Below the pieces are notes generated by a model. That model made no database searches. It saw only the letters and a list, made by a program, of their open reading frames with translations, and had not been told where the DNA came from. This document shows, piece after piece, positions 1 to 10,393 of a stretch of 64,000 nt of DNA (position 1 is its first letter; each line of letters opens with the position of its first letter). This DNA comes from Halomonas sp. Its GTDB lineage: Bacteria; Pseudomonadota; Gammaproteobacteria; Pseudomonadales; Halomonadaceae. The position numbers and the translations under genes were made by a program. The DNA lies in the NCBI RefSeq assembly GCF_017515565.1, contig NZ_JAFWFN010000010.1, positions 1-64,000 on the forward strand. Direction: 5' to 3'.

Positions 1-122
1 CAATATGTGGTACCTTTTGCGGCTATTTTCTACGTCTGCAACACAAGACGAATTTAAGATGACCGTATGTATACCGCTGAACGCGGAATATGTTCCATCA
101 CATTTGCGAGGAAATCTCGATC

Positions 123-410
123 ATGGCGCTTGAAGACTCTCATGTGCGCCGGGCCGCGCACTTGGCCCGACTCGCCGTTAGCGATGACCAAGCCAGTGGC
201 TTTGTGGACGACCTAAGCCGCATCCTGGAGATGGTCGATCAACTGCAAAGCGTTGATACAGAAGGTGTTGTACCGCTTGCACACCCACTGGATGCCACCC
301 AGCGCCTGCGTGCCGACGAGGTAACGGAAACCAATCAGCGCGATAACTTCCAGCGCTGCGCCCCCGCGGTGGAAGAAGGCCTCTACCTTGTACCGCGCGT
401 CGTGGAATAA
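123..410 (+). CDS. gatC: Glutamyl/aspartyl-tRNA amidotransferase subunit C
   Basis: Small subunit of the GatCAB amidotransferase, which converts Glu-tRNA(Gln) and/or Asp-tRNA(Asn) to Gln-/Asn-tRNA in the cytosol; GatC wraps around and stabilises GatA. The 95 residues are normal for the family, and the N-terminal helix (HVRRAAHLARLAV) and central ILEMVDQL are typical. An upstream in-frame ATG at 90 exists, but the ATG at 123 has a GAGGAAA ribosome site at a fair distance and gives the usual GatC N-terminus. It is first in a gatC-gatA-gatB cluster, with 94 bp before gatA. The 122 bases upstream hold no gene and presumably the promoter, but I could not pick one out with confidence. Identification is firm. 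Confidence 0.93.
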   Translation: MALEDSHVRRAAHLARLAVSDDQASGFVDDLSRILEMVDQLQSVDTEGVVPLAHPLDATQRLRADEVTETNQRDNFQRCAPAVEEGLYLVPRVVE

Positions 411-504
411 ATAGTGGAATGAGTGGAATAACCCGCCCGCGCATTCAGCGCCGCGGTTCTTCCTTCCGCCTCTCCTTTTCGCCCCCGAACGGAGTTTCCG
501 GGTC

Positions 505-1965
505 ATGCATGATAAAACCGTTACCCAACTGGCCGCTGCACTTAAAAGCGGTGAGTTTTCCAGCCGCGAGCTTACCTCGCACTTTTTACAGCGCATTGAG
601 CAAGCCGATGGCACGCTCAATAGCTTTATTACTGTGACCGCTGAGCAAGCGCTCAATCAGGCCGATGTTGCCGACCAAGCACGCGCAGCGGGCAACGCCG
701 GAACGCTGGCGGGCATCCCCCTGGCACTGAAAGATATTTTCTGTACCCACGGAGTGAAAACCAGCTGCGGCTCAAAAATGCTCGATAACTTTATCGCGCC
801 CTATGATGCCACCGTGGTAGAAAAACTCAGCGCGGCTGGCACCATCAGCCTGGGCAAAACCAATATGGATGAGTTCGCCATGGGCTCATCCAATGAAAAC
901 AGCTACTTCGGCGCGGTAAAAAACCCCTGGGATCTCTCAGCGGTTCCTGGCGGAAGCTCCGGAGGCAGCGCAGCCGCCGTCGCGGCAGGCCTAGTACCTG
1001 CCGCCATGGGCACCGATACCGGCGGTTCTATTCGCCAGCCCGCGGCATTTTGCGGCATCACAGGCTTGAAACCTACCTACGGACGCGTCTCCCGTTACGG
1101 TATCATCGCCTACGCCTCAAGCCTTGACCAAGCAGGCCCTATGGCGCGCAGCGCTGAAGATTGCGCCCATTTGCTCAATGTGATTGCCGGGCACGATGTG
1201 CGCGACTCCACTAGCGTTGCCCGCGGCGTCCCTGACTACACAGAGACCCTCAATGCACCGCTGTCAGGACTTAAAATCGGCTTACCGAAAGAGTATTTTG
1301 GCGACGGCCTTGACCCTGAGGTTGAGAAAGCCGTCCGCGAAGCGGTGAAGGTCTATGAATCGTTAGGTGCTACGGTGAGAGAAGTTAGCTTGCCGCACAC
1401 CCATTATGCGATTCCAGCTTACTACGTCATTGCTCCGGCCGAAGCGTCTTCGAACCTATCTCGCTACGACGGTGTGCGCTTTGGCCACCGCTGCGATGCG
1501 CCGGCTGACTTGATTGACCTTTACACCCGCTCGCGGGCTGAGGGTTTTGGTGAAGAAGTTAAACGCCGCATTCTGATCGGTACCCACACGCTGTCCGAAG
1601 GCTTTTTTGATGCTTACTACACTAAAGCACAAAAAGTACGCCGCCTGATTCGCCAGGATTTCTTAGACGCTTTTGAAGATGTGGACGTACTGATGGGGCC
1701 AGCCTCACCTACGCCTGCTTTTGATCTTGGCGCTAAAAAAGACCCTGTATCAATGTACTTGCAAGATATCTACACCATTGCCGTAAACCTTGCAGGCATT
1801 CCAGGCATTAGCGTACCGGCTGGCTTTGCTGGTGGGCGTCCTATCGGCCTACAAATTCTGGGCACCCACTTTGCCGAGGCGCAGCTGCTTAACGTGGCAC
1901 ATCAGTTTCAGCAAGCCACCGATTGGCACTTAAAACTTCCTGCTTTTGCCGAGGAGAACGCCTAA
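505..1965 (+). CDS. gatA: Glutamyl/aspartyl-tRNA amidotransferase subunit A (amidase)
   Basis: Glutaminase subunit of GatCAB: it hydrolyses glutamine and feeds ammonia to GatB. At 486 residues it is full length. The amidase-signature fold is evident from LKD (K76), PGGSSGGS (cis-Ser S151) and GTDTGGS (S175). The K76-S151-S175 spacing is that of the Ser-cisSer-Lys triad of characterised GatA enzymes. The ATG at 505 follows a GGAG ribosome site at 491. The stop overlaps the gatB start by one base (TAATG), so the two are probably translationally coupled. A GatCAB operon normally implies that the cell lacks GlnRS, AsnRS or both, or uses a dual route; those genes are not in this window. Confidence 0.97.
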   Translation: MHDKTVTQLAAALKSGEFSSRELTSHFLQRIEQADGTLNSFITVTAEQALNQADVADQARAAGNAGTLAGIPLALKDIFCTHGVKTSCGSKMLDNFIAPYDATVVEKLSAAGTISLGKTNMDEFAMGSSNENSYFGAVKNPWDLSAVPGGSSGGSAAAVAAGLVPAAMGTDTGGSIRQPAAFCGITGLKPTYGRVSRYGIIAYASSLDQAGPMARSAEDCAHLLNVIAGHDVRDSTSVARGVPDYTETLNAPLSGLKIGLPKEYFGDGLDPEVEKAVREAVKVYESLGATVREVSLPHTHYAIPAYYVIAPAEASSNLSRYDGVRFGHRCDAPADLIDLYTRSRAEGFGEEVKRRILIGTHTLSEGFFDAYYTKAQKVRRLIRQDFLDAFEDVDVLMGPASPTPAFDLGAKKDPVSMYLQDIYTIAVNLAGIPGISVPAGFAGGRPIGLQILGTHFAEAQLLNVAHQFQQATDWHLKLPAFAEENA

Positions 1966-3419
1966 TGCAATGGGAAACGGTGACTGGGCTTGAAGTCCAC
2001 GTTCAGCTTGCAACGCGCTCAAAGATATTCTCCGGCGCCTCCACTGCCTTTGGCGCAGAGCCAAACACACAGGCCTGCGCCGTTGATTTAGGCTTGCCAG
2101 GCGTCTTGCCGGTACTTAACGAGCAGGCCGTCGCCATGGCGGTGCAGTTCGGTCTTGCGGTTCATGCCGACATTCCCGAAGTGTCAGTGTTTGACCGCAA
2201 AAACTATTTTTATCCGGATTTGCCTAAAGGTTACCAAACCAGCCAGATGTATCATCCGATTGTGGGTGCCGGTGAAGTTGAGATAACCCTGGATGACGGC
2301 ACTACTAAACGTATTCGCATCCACCACGCTCACCTTGAGGAAGACGCAGGCAAGTCGCTGCATGAAGACTTCCACGGCATGACCGGCATTGACTTAAACC
2401 GAGCAGGCACACCGCTGCTGGAAATAGTCTCTGAGCCAGACATGCGCAACGCGAAAGAAGCCGCGGCGTATCTCAAAGCGATCCACTCCATCGTCACCTA
2501 TCTGGGCATTTCCGACGGCAACATGGCCGAAGGCTCGATGCGCTGCGACGTTAACGTGTCAGTGCGCCCAAAAGGCCAGGAAGCCTTTGGCACCCGTGCG
2601 GAAATTAAAAACGTCAACTCGTTTCGTTTTGTCGAGCGGGCCATCGCTTTTGAAGTTGAGCGTCAAATCGAGCTGATCGAAGATGGCGGTAAGGTGGTAC
2701 AGGAAACCCGCTTGTTTGACCCCGAACGCGATGAAACTCGCAGCATGCGCACCAAAGAAGAGGCTAACGACTACCGCTACTTCCCCTGCCCGGATCTACT
2801 CCCAGTGGTGTTGGATCAGGCGTACCTTGAGCACCTGCGCAGCCAACTGCCCGAGCTACCCGCTGACAAACGGGCGCGCTTTCAAGCAGCGCTTGGCTTA
2901 TCCGCCTACGACGCGAGCGTACTCTCTGCCAGCCGTGAAATGGCCGAGTTTTTTGAGGAAGTACACCGAGTATGCGGCGATGCCAAACAAGCCGCCAACT
3001 GGGTGCAAGGCGAGCTTGCAGGCGCGCTAAACCGCGAAAACTTAAGCATTACTAACAGCCCGGTTTCTGCGCGCCAGCTAGGCGAACTGATCAGCCGCGT
3101 ACTGGACGACACCATTAGTGGCAAGGCCGCCAAAGATGTCTTCCAAGCGCTGTGGAATGGCCAGGGTGAGTCTGCCGATGAGGTCATTGAAACCAAAGGC
3201 CTTAAGCAGGTGACTGACAGCGGGGCCATTGAAGCGATGATCGACCAAGTGATCGCTGAAAGCCCGGCCCAAGTGGCCCAATACCGCGATTCCGAACCTG
3301 AAAAACGCGGCAAGATGATTGGCTACTTTGTGGGGCAGGTGATGAAAGCCTCTCGGGGCACCGCTAACCCACAGCAGGTAAACGGCTTGCTCAAAGAGAA
3401 ACTGGATGCGCTGTTGTAA
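1965..3419 (+). CDS. gatB: Glutamyl/aspartyl-tRNA amidotransferase subunit B
   Basis: The kinase/transamidase subunit: it activates the misacylated glutamate or aspartate with ATP and transfers ammonia delivered from GatA. Its 484 residues match the family. The conserved blocks [16 protein letters not shown] (77-92) and [17 protein letters not shown] (143-159, the GatB signature region) are intact, and the C-terminal YqeY-like tRNA-binding tail is present (ending [13 protein letters not shown]). The reading frame is open further upstream, but the ATG at 1965 has a GAGGAG ribosome site 8 bases before it and forms a TAATG junction with gatA. It is the last gene of the operon; a strong terminator follows at 3477. 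Confidence 0.97.
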   Translation: MQWETVTGLEVHVQLATRSKIFSGASTAFGAEPNTQACAVDLGLPGVLPVLNEQAVAMAVQFGLAVHADIPEVSVFDRKNYFYPDLPKGYQTSQMYHPIVGAGEVEITLDDGTTKRIRIHHAHLEEDAGKSLHEDFHGMTGIDLNRAGTPLLEIVSEPDMRNAKEAAAYLKAIHSIVTYLGISDGNMAEGSMRCDVNVSVRPKGQEAFGTRAEIKNVNSFRFVERAIAFEVERQIELIEDGGKVVQETRLFDPERDETRSMRTKEEANDYRYFPCPDLLPVVLDQAYLEHLRSQLPELPADKRARFQAALGLSAYDASVLSASREMAEFFEEVHRVCGDAKQAANWVQGELAGALNRENLSITNSPVSARQLGELISRVLDDTISGKAAKDVFQALWNGQGESADEVIETKGLKQVTDSGAIEAMIDQVIAESPAQVAQYRDSEPEKRGKMIGYFVGQVMKASRGTANPQQVNGLLKEKLDALL

Positions 3420-3476
3420 AAAACCTAATGCAGCGGTCTAAATGATCCTTAGCATTGACTATATTGTATTGAACGC

Positions 3477-3503
3477 AGCGGCTGCCTTGGCAGCCGCTTT
3501 TTT
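3477..3503 (+). terminator. Intrinsic terminator after gatB
   Basis: A perfect 10-base inverted repeat (AGCGGCTGCC / GGCAGCCGCT, minimal loop) is followed by TTTTTT. It ends the gatCAB transcript. There is no matching T-run on the other strand, so it is one-directional. Confidence 0.88.
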
Positions 3504-3509
3504 ATATCG

Positions 3510-4004
3510 CTATAACAACTCGCCAGGCTGAGTAAAACGGATTAATCGCGCGCAGCCTGCGGCCCACACGTCAGCGTCCAGCTCCGCGATTGCCGCAGTA
3601 GCAAACCCGACCCCTTGGCTAGCGACCCCTTCTACTAAAAGCCCCGTCAAATCGCCCACTAGCGGCATATGACTGACCAACATAGTCGCTTCACCTTCAG
3701 GCTGACTCAGCAGCCAATCACTCACGGCAGCAGGTGAATCATCCGGCGTAATAAAGTCCAAGGTGTTTAGCGGCGTGCCTAAGGCATCGCTAAAGCGCTG
3801 AGCCGTTTGCTGGGCACGTACAAAGGGGCTTGCATACAGTATGGGTAGCGGTAATTCGCCCTGCTCAATTCGCAATGCCAACCAGCGCGCCATGCTATCA
3901 GCTTCTTGTTGGCCACGGGGCGTAAGCAACCGAGCGTGATCAGGAAAGCCAGGGGCGGCTTCCCCATGACGCATAATCAGCAGCCGGTGCGCTCCGCTAC
4001 TCAT
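3510..4004 (-). CDS. sixA: Phosphohistidine phosphatase SixA
   Basis: Histidine-phosphatase (phosphoglycerate-mutase superfamily) enzyme that dephosphorylates phosphohistidine proteins; in E. coli SixA acts on the nitrogen phosphotransferase protein NPr. The RHGE motif with the nucleophile H13 is at 12-15, and the second active-site histidine is H112 in the VSHMP motif. At 164 residues it is typical. An earlier in-frame ATG would add 26 residues lying wholly inside gpsA. The ATG at 4004 gives the family N-terminus and overlaps the gpsA end by 8 bases (ATGAGTAG), which suggests coupling. It is the last gene of the htpG-gpsA-sixA run and meets gatB tail to tail. SixA versus a generic histidine phosphatase is judged from size and motif. 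Confidence 0.85.
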   Translation of the reverse strand: MSSGAHRLLIMRHGEAAPGFPDHARLLTPRGQQEADSMARWLALRIEQGELPLPILYASPFVRAQQTAQRFSDALGTPLNTLDFITPDDSPAAVSDWLLSQPEGEATMLVSHMPLVGDLTGLLVEGVASQGVGFATAAIAELDADVWAAGCARLIRFTQPGELL

Positions 4005-5064
4005 GCCAGCCTCCACTGTTGCGGTGCGCCTGCTGAACAGCCTCACGGGGTAAGATAAACTCAACGTCGCTGCTTTGCTCACCCATCATCAGCGTTCCCG
4101 CCATCTCCTGAGCAGGTACTCCCTCGAACAGCACGCGGTTTAACCCCTCAGCCAGCGGCATGTAAACGCCCATTTCGCGAGCCTTTTCACACACCAGCTT
4201 AACCGTATTCACGCCCTCTGCGACTTGCCCAAGCGCCGAGACAGCGTCTTCTAGGCTGCGCCCTTCCCCCATAGCAAAGCCCACTCGGTAGTTACGGGAT
4301 AAGTTGGACGAACAGGTAACAATTAAATCCCCCACCCCTGCTAAGCCCAAAAACGTCATGGGGTTAGCTCCCTGGGCGACCGCAAAGCGACTCATTTCAG
4401 CCAGAGCACGAGTCATCAGCATACTACGGGTGTTTTCACCCATGCCGAGCGCTGCCGCCATACCAGCGGCAATGGCGTAAATATTTTTAAGCGCGCCGCC
4501 CAGCTCAACACCGTGGCGGTCATTACTGGCGTACACGCGGAAATAGCCACAGCCTAGTGCTTGCTGCACGCGTGTGCGGGTAAGCGCGTCAGCACTGGCA
4601 ATCACCGTGGCGGTTAGCTGCTTATCGGCTATTTCAGATGCCAAATTAGGCCCGGCAATCACGCCAATATGCGTAAAGCCAGTCTCTTGCTCCAGCACTT
4701 GGCTCATCAGTAAAAAGCTATCTTGCTCAATACCCTTGGTGGTGCTGACCAAAATTTGCGTAGACGTCAGCCAAGGCTTTGCGGCCTGCACCACGCTACG
4801 AAATGCCTTTGAGGGTATCGCAATCAATACCAGTTCGGCACCTTCAAGCACGGCCTGCATATCCGTGGACGCTTGTACCACCGGGTTAATGGCGTAGTGC
4901 GGCAAATAGCGCCCGTTGCGATGCTCTTGGTTAATTTGCGTTACCAGCGCCTCATCACGCATCCACTGGCGCACATTAGCGCCGTTATCGGCAGCAATGC
5001 TGGCCAGCGCAGTCCCAAAGCTGCCGCCGCCCAGTACCGCGACATTGATCTGCTGTTCAGCCAT
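3997..5064 (-). CDS. gpsA: Glycerol-3-phosphate dehydrogenase [NAD(P)+]
   Basis: Reduces dihydroxyacetone phosphate to sn-glycerol-3-phosphate, the backbone for phospholipids, in the cytosol. Its 355 residues are slightly longer than the E. coli enzyme. The Rossmann motif GGGSFGTA is at 12-19, STTKG contains K110, GPN follows at 139, and the catalytic lysine K193 lies in GGALKN. The ATG at 5064 is preferred over an upstream one because AGGATA sits at ribosome-site distance and LGGGSFG then falls where expected. It lies between htpG (about 100 bp upstream, with a hairpin between) and sixA (overlapping downstream). Confidence 0.95.
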   Translation of the reverse strand: MAEQQINVAVLGGGSFGTALASIAADNGANVRQWMRDEALVTQINQEHRNGRYLPHYAINPVVQASTDMQAVLEGAELVLIAIPSKAFRSVVQAAKPWLTSTQILVSTTKGIEQDSFLLMSQVLEQETGFTHIGVIAGPNLASEIADKQLTATVIASADALTRTRVQQALGCGYFRVYASNDRHGVELGGALKNIYAIAAGMAAALGMGENTRSMLMTRALAEMSRFAVAQGANPMTFLGLAGVGDLIVTCSSNLSRNYRVGFAMGEGRSLEDAVSALGQVAEGVNTVKLVCEKAREMGVYMPLAEGLNRVLFEGVPAQEMAGTLMMGEQSSDVEFILPREAVQQAHRNSGGWHE

Positions 5065-5116
5065 AACGATATCCTGGTAGTTGTTCACTCGTATGCGGCA
5101 TACCTTACCAAACTAA

Positions 5117-5145
5117 ACGGCCCGCTTGGGTTTCAAGCGGGCCGT
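5117..5145 (-). terminator. Hairpin terminator between htpG and gpsA
   Basis: A perfect 12-base inverted repeat (ACGGCCCGCTTG / CAAGCGGGCCGT, 5-base loop) lies just after the htpG stop. Reading on the minus strand, only a weak T-tail follows (TTTAGTTTGG), so it may end only part of the transcripts and leave some read-through into gpsA. Confidence 0.7.
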
Positions 5146-5163
5146 GGCAGCGTTAGCTGTTCA

Positions 5164-7068
5164 TTAAGCGGTTAATACACTGTTGAGTCGCTTAACGTAA
5201 GCAGCCGGGTCATCTAGCTGGCCACCTTCAGCGATAATGGCCTGGTCCAGCAAAATGTGGGCTAACTGGCCGAACAGGTCACCGTCGGCATTTTCCAAAC
5301 GCGCCACCAGGGCATGCTCAGGGTTCAATTCTAAAATAGGTTTTACTTCCGGCATTTTTTGGCCAGCGGCTTCCATAATGCGGCGCATCTGGTAGCCCAT
5401 TTCATGCTCCGGCAGTACGACGCAGGCCGGTGAGTCCGTTAAGCGATGGGTAATTTTCACGTCCTGTACGCCGTCGCTTAGCGCCTCTTTAACGCGTTTC
5501 ACCAAGTCTTCTTTCGCTTTGGCGGTCTCTTCCTGCGCTTTTTTCTCGGCCTCGTCTTCCACATCGCCAAGGTCTAGCTCACCTTTTGCCACATCAGCAA
5601 AGGATTTACCGTCAAACTCAGTAAGGTGGCTCATCAACCATTCGTCAACACGGTCAGAGAGGAGCAGTACTTCAATACCTTTCTTACGGAAAATCTCCAA
5701 GTGTGGACTGTTTTTTGCCGCATTAAAGCTGTCCGCCACCACGTAGTAGATCTTCTTCTGGCCTTCCTTCATGCGCTCAACATAATCTGCCAAGGCGTGC
5801 TCTTGGGCAGCAGAGTCTGTATGGGTAGAAGCAAAGCGCAGTAGACCGGCAATTTTTTCACGGTTAGCGAAATCTTCACCCGGCCCCTCTTTCAGCACGC
5901 TACCAAAGGTATTCCAGAACGTCTGGTACTGCTCGCTGTCTTTGGACAGTTTTTTGAGCATATCCAAGCCGCGCTTAGTCAATGCACCCTTAATTTTATC
6001 AACCTTGGGATCTTGCTGAAGCAGCTCGCGGGATACATTCAGCGATAGATCGCGGGTATCCAGCACGCCTTTAATAAAGCGCAGGTAAAGCGGCAAGAAC
6101 TGTTCGGCATCGTCCATAATAAACACGCGCTGAACGTAGAGCTTGACCCCACGAGCGCCATCACGCTCGAACATATCAAACGGCGCACGACCAGGCACGT
6201 AGAGCAGGCTTGTGTATTCAAGCTTGCCCTCAACCTTGTTGTGGCTCCAGGTTAGCGGGTCGCTGAAGTCATGAGCAACGTGCTTGTAAAACGCTTTATA
6301 TTCGTCGTCGGACACCTCGCTCTTCGGGCGTGCCCAAAGCGCGGTGGCTTCGTTGACGGTTTCCCAGGTAGTCACTTCACTACCTTCTATCTCGTTGCCT
6401 TCGTCGTCTTTTGCCGTTTCAGTTTTCGGCATGCGCACGGGCACTTCGATGTGATCTGAATACTTACGCACTAAGCTTTGCAGGCGGTAGTCGTCTGCAA
6501 ACTCTTTAGCATCCTCTTTAAGATGCAGAGTAATTTCTGTGCCATGAATCTCACGCTCAATATCGGCAACCGTGAACTCACCCTCGCCTTTGGAGCGCCA
6601 CTCAACCCCTTCAGAAGCTGCAGTGCCCGCTTTGCGGGTACGTACCGATACTTCATCAGCGACGATAAATCCTGAGTAAAAGCCCACGCCAAACTGGCCA
6701 ATTAACTTGGCGTCTTTTTGCTGCTCACCGGAAAGCTGCTTAAGGAACTCGGCCGTGCCTGAACGGGCAATGGTACCCAGGTTAGCAATCACGTCTTCAC
6801 GATTCATACCAATGCCGTTGTCGCGCAAGGTAATGGTGTTAGCGACGCTATCGTGCTCAATTTCAATACGCAGCTCACTGTCACCTTCGTAAAGCGCATC
6901 GTTGTCTAGCGCGGCGTAACGCAATTTATCGCAGGCGTCGGCGGCGTTAGAAATAAGCTCGCGTAAGAAAATCTCCCGGTTGGAGTACAGGGAGTGAATC
7001 ATCAAGTTTAGGAGCTGCTTAACTTCCGTTTGAAAGCCAAGAGTTTCTTCGTGGGTCGCAGTAGTCAT
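5164..7068 (-). CDS. htpG: Chaperone HtpG (Hsp90)
   Basis: Cytosolic ATP-dependent Hsp90 chaperone. The 634 residues match the family, with an N-terminal GHKL ATPase ([10 protein letters not shown] near 36-45 with catalytic E37; [15 protein letters not shown]), a middle domain, and a C-terminal dimerisation domain. An ATG 15 bases upstream is possible, but the ATG at 7068 has a GAGGG ribosome site nearby and gives the usual start ([13 protein letters not shown]). The upstream gap is short, and I saw no convincing sigma-32 heat-shock promoter in it. Confidence 0.97.
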   Translation of the reverse strand: MTTATHEETLGFQTEVKQLLNLMIHSLYSNREIFLRELISNAADACDKLRYAALDNDALYEGDSELRIEIEHDSVANTITLRDNGIGMNREDVIANLGTIARSGTAEFLKQLSGEQQKDAKLIGQFGVGFYSGFIVADEVSVRTRKAGTAASEGVEWRSKGEGEFTVADIEREIHGTEITLHLKEDAKEFADDYRLQSLVRKYSDHIEVPVRMPKTETAKDDEGNEIEGSEVTTWETVNEATALWARPKSEVSDDEYKAFYKHVAHDFSDPLTWSHNKVEGKLEYTSLLYVPGRAPFDMFERDGARGVKLYVQRVFIMDDAEQFLPLYLRFIKGVLDTRDLSLNVSRELLQQDPKVDKIKGALTKRGLDMLKKLSKDSEQYQTFWNTFGSVLKEGPGEDFANREKIAGLLRFASTHTDSAAQEHALADYVERMKEGQKKIYYVVADSFNAAKNSPHLEIFRKKGIEVLLLSDRVDEWLMSHLTEFDGKSFADVAKGELDLGDVEDEAEKKAQEETAKAKEDLVKRVKEALSDGVQDVKITHRLTDSPACVVLPEHEMGYQMRRIMEAAGQKMPEVKPILELNPEHALVARLENADGDLFGQLAHILLDQAIIAEGGQLDDPAAYVKRLNSVLTA

Positions 7069-7167
7069 GCGCTTAGCCCTCATTGTTCACGTTTTACTGA
7101 ATGCTTCCGCTACAGAAAGCGGAAGCGAAAAAGATGTGAACTCAATATGGGGTTAGGCAGCGCGATT

Positions 7168-7515
7168 TCAAGAAGCTGAATGCGGAGAAGCATAAGTATC
7201 GACGCTGTCGTACTTCCAAGCACGGTAGTCGGCAAGGCGCTGATCGATGCGATTTAACAACCAACCTACAATTATTACATCGTCGACCAGGCCAATAATC
7301 AGCAGAAAATCGGGAATGAGGTCGAAGGGCATGATCAAATAGGCCAGGGCAAACGCCATCATGCCAAATGCAGACCAAGGTACCGGACGAAAATCACCGC
7401 GCACTACGTCGCGGGTCATCGGCACAAATGTCTTTAATGCACGACCGATGCGTTTTACTGCCCATACGCGGGTTTTAAGTCGACGTAATAACCACCAAGT
7501 GGATAATGGGGTCAT
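7168..7515 (-). CDS. DUF1232 (YkvA-like) small membrane protein
   Basis: A 115-residue protein with the DUF1232/YkvA signature: a hydrophobic stretch containing YLIMPFDLIPDFLLIIGLVDD (about 59-79), where the P-x-D-x-I-P-D and DD pattern is the conserved core. The basic N-terminal half (LLRRLKTRVWAVKRIGR) suggests it sits in the inner membrane with its N-terminus in the cytosol. The family's function is not established. It lies upstream of htpG on the same strand and is divergent from slt. The start is supported by AGAGGA upstream. Confidence 0.8.
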   Translation of the reverse strand: MTPLSTWWLLRRLKTRVWAVKRIGRALKTFVPMTRDVVRGDFRPVPWSAFGMMAFALAYLIMPFDLIPDFLLIIGLVDDVIIVGWLLNRIDQRLADYRAWKYDSVDTYASPHSAS

Positions 7516-7615
7516 CGCAATTGAATCCTCTAAGTGTCACGATTGTCAGAACACTGTTTACGCTTTAAGTTCACTATAGCGGCTGTTAGCCCGCTAGCCA
7601 GCAAGAGGACGTGCC

Positions 7616-9565
7616 ATGCAGGCTTCGCCATTTCGTTCCACCCTTCGCAGCCTCTGTGCGGCTGTGTTGGTAGGGTTACCGGTTGTTTCTTGGGCAGCCT
7701 CCGACGCAGCTATGCGCGATGCACTTGAGGCAGCGCGTCAGCAGCAGTGGCAGCAGGTTGATGAGCGCGCGATTGAGGGGCATATTCTTAGTGGCTACGT
7801 TGAGTATCACCGCTTACGTGGCCAGTTGCCGAATGTTTCGTCTAGCCAAATACAGCGCTTTATAGACCAGCATGCCGACTCTCCCTTATCCGAGTGGATG
7901 CTTGGTCAAGCCATCGCCAAGTACGGCCACGCAGGCCGCTTTGGCGACTTGCTGGCAGTCGCTGATGGCGAGCCCGCAGGCACCGCCCGCCAGTGCTATT
8001 ACTATACTGCCCTGCTGGACAGAGAGCCTCAGCAGGCTAGAGAAGCAGGTCTTGCGCTTTGGCGGGTAGGCAGCTCACAGCCTGATGCCTGTAACGCCCT
8101 ATTTAGCCGCCTAAGATCAGATGGAACGATTAATGCTACGGCTATTTGGGAGCGCAAAATGCTTGCGTGGCAAGCGGGCGAAGAGCGTTTAAGTAGTTAT
8201 CTAGGCGGGCTTCTAAGCGGCCAATGGCAAACGGCCCGCGATACGGTTGAGTCTGTCAGCAATAACTCCCGTGCACTCACCTCAGCACCCACCTGCCTTG
8301 GCCCTGAATGTGCCGCCACATCCGCCTTCTACAAAGCCGCCATGCAGCGCTACACGCGGGAAAACACCCCCGCTGCCTTTACTGCTTGGCAGGAGATCGG
8401 GCCACGTTTGAGCTTAGCAGCCGCCGACCGACAGCCGATTGAAGAAGAGTTAGCTTTTTATGCCTTAGTACGCGATGTGCCAGGCACCCTAAGTTGGGTA
8501 GACAGTGTATTACCCAGCCTGGAAAGTGAGCGCGTACTGGAACTTCGGGTTCGCCGGGCCCTGGCCGAGCGTCAATGGACAGAGGTTATGCATTGGATTG
8601 CAGAAATGCCCGCCAGCCAGCAAGAGAGAAGCCGCTGGCAGTATTGGCTGGCTCGGGCCAACCATCAGCTCGGCAACCACGATGCTGCCGAAGCACGCTA
8701 TCGCCAAGCGGCCACTGACCGCAGCTTTTACGGCTTTGCCGCTGCCGAACGGCTCAATCAGCCTTATCAGCTCAACTTAGAGCGCAATCATTTTGATGAG
8801 GCGTCCAGAGAGCTAACGGCACAGCTGCCCGCCGTACAGCGTACCGAGGCGTTACTGCGTATTGGTGAAGAGGGGCTTGCAAACAGTGAGTGGCTACACG
8901 CTGTGCGCAATGGCTCTCTTCAGCAGGCGCGTGCCCTTGCTGACTACGCCGCACACCAGCAGTGGCATGCGCGCTTAGTGCAAACCACCATTGCTGCTGA
9001 GATGTGGGATGCCCTCGACTGGCGCTTCCCCCCCGCTTATCACGACAGCTTTATGCACTGGGGGCGCTTAACCGGCGTCGACCCTTACCTATTAATGGCC
9101 ATTACCCGTCGTGAAAGCGCCTATAACCCTGTTGCTCTTTCGCCAGCGGGTGCACGCGGCCTAATGCAGCTAATGCCAGGCACAGCAAGCCAGGTCAGCC
9201 GCCAGTTAGGTCTTAACGACCCAGGCCCCTATGGCGTACTGGATCCAGAACTCAATATCCGCTTGGGCAGCACCTATCTACGCGACAAAATTGAGCGCTA
9301 TCAAGGCAACCGTCTAGCCGCTGCAGCTGCCTACAATGCAGGCCCAGGGCGGGTAGACCAGTGGCTGGGTAGCGGTGTGGAGTCATTTGATTTGTTCGTA
9401 GAGAGTATCCCATTCCGGGAAACCCGCGATTATGTTCAAGCAGTCCTTAGCTACCGCGTTATTTTCGAAAGCTTAGCCAACGGCGGGAATAGCGACGGCG
9501 TGTCTCTGCTCAGTGAGAATGAGCAGGCCGTACACTATGACCGAGCCCTCCTCGTTCGCCGCTAA
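7616..9565 (+). CDS. slt: Soluble lytic murein transglycosylase (Slt70 family)
   Basis: Periplasmic muramidase that cleaves the MurNAc-GlcNAc bond of peptidoglycan with formation of 1,6-anhydroMurNAc. It is 649 residues long. A signal peptide spans about 1-27 (ending VVSWA), and a long alpha-helical superhelical region spans about 30-450. The C-terminal catalytic domain has RRESAYNP with catalytic E500, GLMQLMP and AAYNAGPGR. This layout and length are those of E. coli Slt70. The start at 7616 has AGAGGA before it. It is divergent from the DUF1232 gene and convergent with the LysE-type gene. Confidence 0.94.
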   Translation: MQASPFRSTLRSLCAAVLVGLPVVSWAASDAAMRDALEAARQQQWQQVDERAIEGHILSGYVEYHRLRGQLPNVSSSQIQRFIDQHADSPLSEWMLGQAIAKYGHAGRFGDLLAVADGEPAGTARQCYYYTALLDREPQQAREAGLALWRVGSSQPDACNALFSRLRSDGTINATAIWERKMLAWQAGEERLSSYLGGLLSGQWQTARDTVESVSNNSRALTSAPTCLGPECAATSAFYKAAMQRYTRENTPAAFTAWQEIGPRLSLAAADRQPIEEELAFYALVRDVPGTLSWVDSVLPSLESERVLELRVRRALAERQWTEVMHWIAEMPASQQERSRWQYWLARANHQLGNHDAAEARYRQAATDRSFYGFAAAERLNQPYQLNLERNHFDEASRELTAQLPAVQRTEALLRIGEEGLANSEWLHAVRNGSLQQARALADYAAHQQWHARLVQTTIAAEMWDALDWRFPPAYHDSFMHWGRLTGVDPYLLMAITRRESAYNPVALSPAGARGLMQLMPGTASQVSRQLGLNDPGPYGVLDPELNIRLGSTYLRDKIERYQGNRLAAAAAYNAGPGRVDQWLGSGVESFDLFVESIPFRETRDYVQAVLSYRVIFESLANGGNSDGVSLLSENEQAVHYDRALLVRR

Positions 9566-9593
9566 TCACTTAACGGACTTAATTGCTTGAGCT

Positions 9594-9616
9594 AGCGCCC
9601 GGTTATACCGGGCGCT
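9594..9616. other. GC-rich hairpin between slt and lysE-like gene
   Basis: The inverted repeat AGCGCCCGG / CCGGGCGCT with a short TTATA-containing loop lies 28 bases after the slt stop and overlaps the end of the convergent exporter gene. There is no T-run on either side, so it is at best a weak or factor-assisted terminator. Confidence 0.45.
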
Positions 9617-10259
9617 GCTCTAGGGCTAAACGCACACCAAACATTATCAACACAGCCCCAGTGGCTGCATTTAATGTTTGCGCAAAACGGGCGCTGGCCA
9701 GCCATCTACTTGCCCCACCCACCATTAGCACAACGCTAATTTGCCAAATATTGGCAATCACAAAGTGAACACCGGCTAGCCATAGCGACTTTAGTAAAGC
9801 GGGGTCTGTTGGCGCGATAAACTGTGGCAAAAAAGCCATATAGAACACGACCGTTTTGGGGTTAAGTACATTAGAGAGCAACCCCTCTTTAACCGGTTGC
9901 CAGAAAGGTACTGGCGATGCGGATTGCAAAACACTTTGGACAGGCAACGCGGTGCCTCGGCGAGCCGTCAGCAGGCTAGCCACCCCAAGCCAAATCAAGT
10001 AAGCCGCCCCGGCAAGCTTAAGCAGATGAAAAGCCCATGCTGACTGCAGCAGAATTAAAGAGATACCCAGCGCTGAAATAGTGGCATGCACAAATAGCCC
10101 ACAACAAATAGCGATGCTCGTTACCACGCCGTCTCGAACGCCACCGCGAGCGGTATTACGTATTACCAGCAGAGTATCCACTCCAGGACTTATTGAAAGC
10201 AGCGTAATCGCAATCAAAAAAGAAATAAATTGCCCATCTATAAGGGTGATTTGCACCAT
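9603..10259 (-). CDS. LysE/RhtB-family amino-acid exporter
   Basis: Inner-membrane exporter of the LysE family, which expels amino acids or related small metabolites. It has 218 residues with about six hydrophobic segments (roughly 10-30, 42-62, 68-88, 115-135, 150-175, 185-205). The family mark is SISPGVDTLLVIRNTARGG near 22-40, with the conserved Pro-Gly in the first loop. The substrate cannot be told from sequence. A GTG one codon earlier (10262) is possible; neither start has a strong ribosome site. It is convergent with slt and divergent from the cold-shock gene. Confidence 0.85.
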   Translation of the reverse strand: MVQITLIDGQFISFLIAITLLSISPGVDTLLVIRNTARGGVRDGVVTSIAICCGLFVHATISALGISLILLQSAWAFHLLKLAGAAYLIWLGVASLLTARRGTALPVQSVLQSASPVPFWQPVKEGLLSNVLNPKTVVFYMAFLPQFIAPTDPALLKSLWLAGVHFVIANIWQISVVLMVGGASRWLASARFAQTLNAATGAVLIMFGVRLALEQRPV

Positions 10260-10337
10260 CACATAAACTCAAAAGGTTATAAAGCGTTGCTCATTCGTCG
10301 CTGGACGCGCTGTTTTTTTGCTTCTAAAGTGATTTTG

Positions 10338-10362
10338 GCGAGCACGCAATATCAGTGCTCGC
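10338..10362 (+). promoter_or_regulatory. Hairpin in the cold-shock gene leader
   Basis: A perfect 8-base inverted repeat (GCGAGCAC / GTGCTCGC, 9-base loop) ends 31 bases before the cold-shock start codon. Its placement in the probable 5' UTR is like the structured leaders of cold-shock genes, where folding affects stability and translation. The role here is inference. Confidence 0.45.
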
Positions 10363-10393
10363 TACATCACTAAGCATGTTAAGGATATGAACA

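Noticed and set aside
1-122. Promoter or divergent gene end at the left edge
   Set aside because: The stretch is presumably a promoter region for gatCAB, but no -35/-10 pair was convincing enough to annotate and no gene end is visible.
213-656. 147-residue reading frame opposite gatC/gatA
   Set aside because: Antisense shadow of well-supported genes, with no ribosome site or recognisable sequence.
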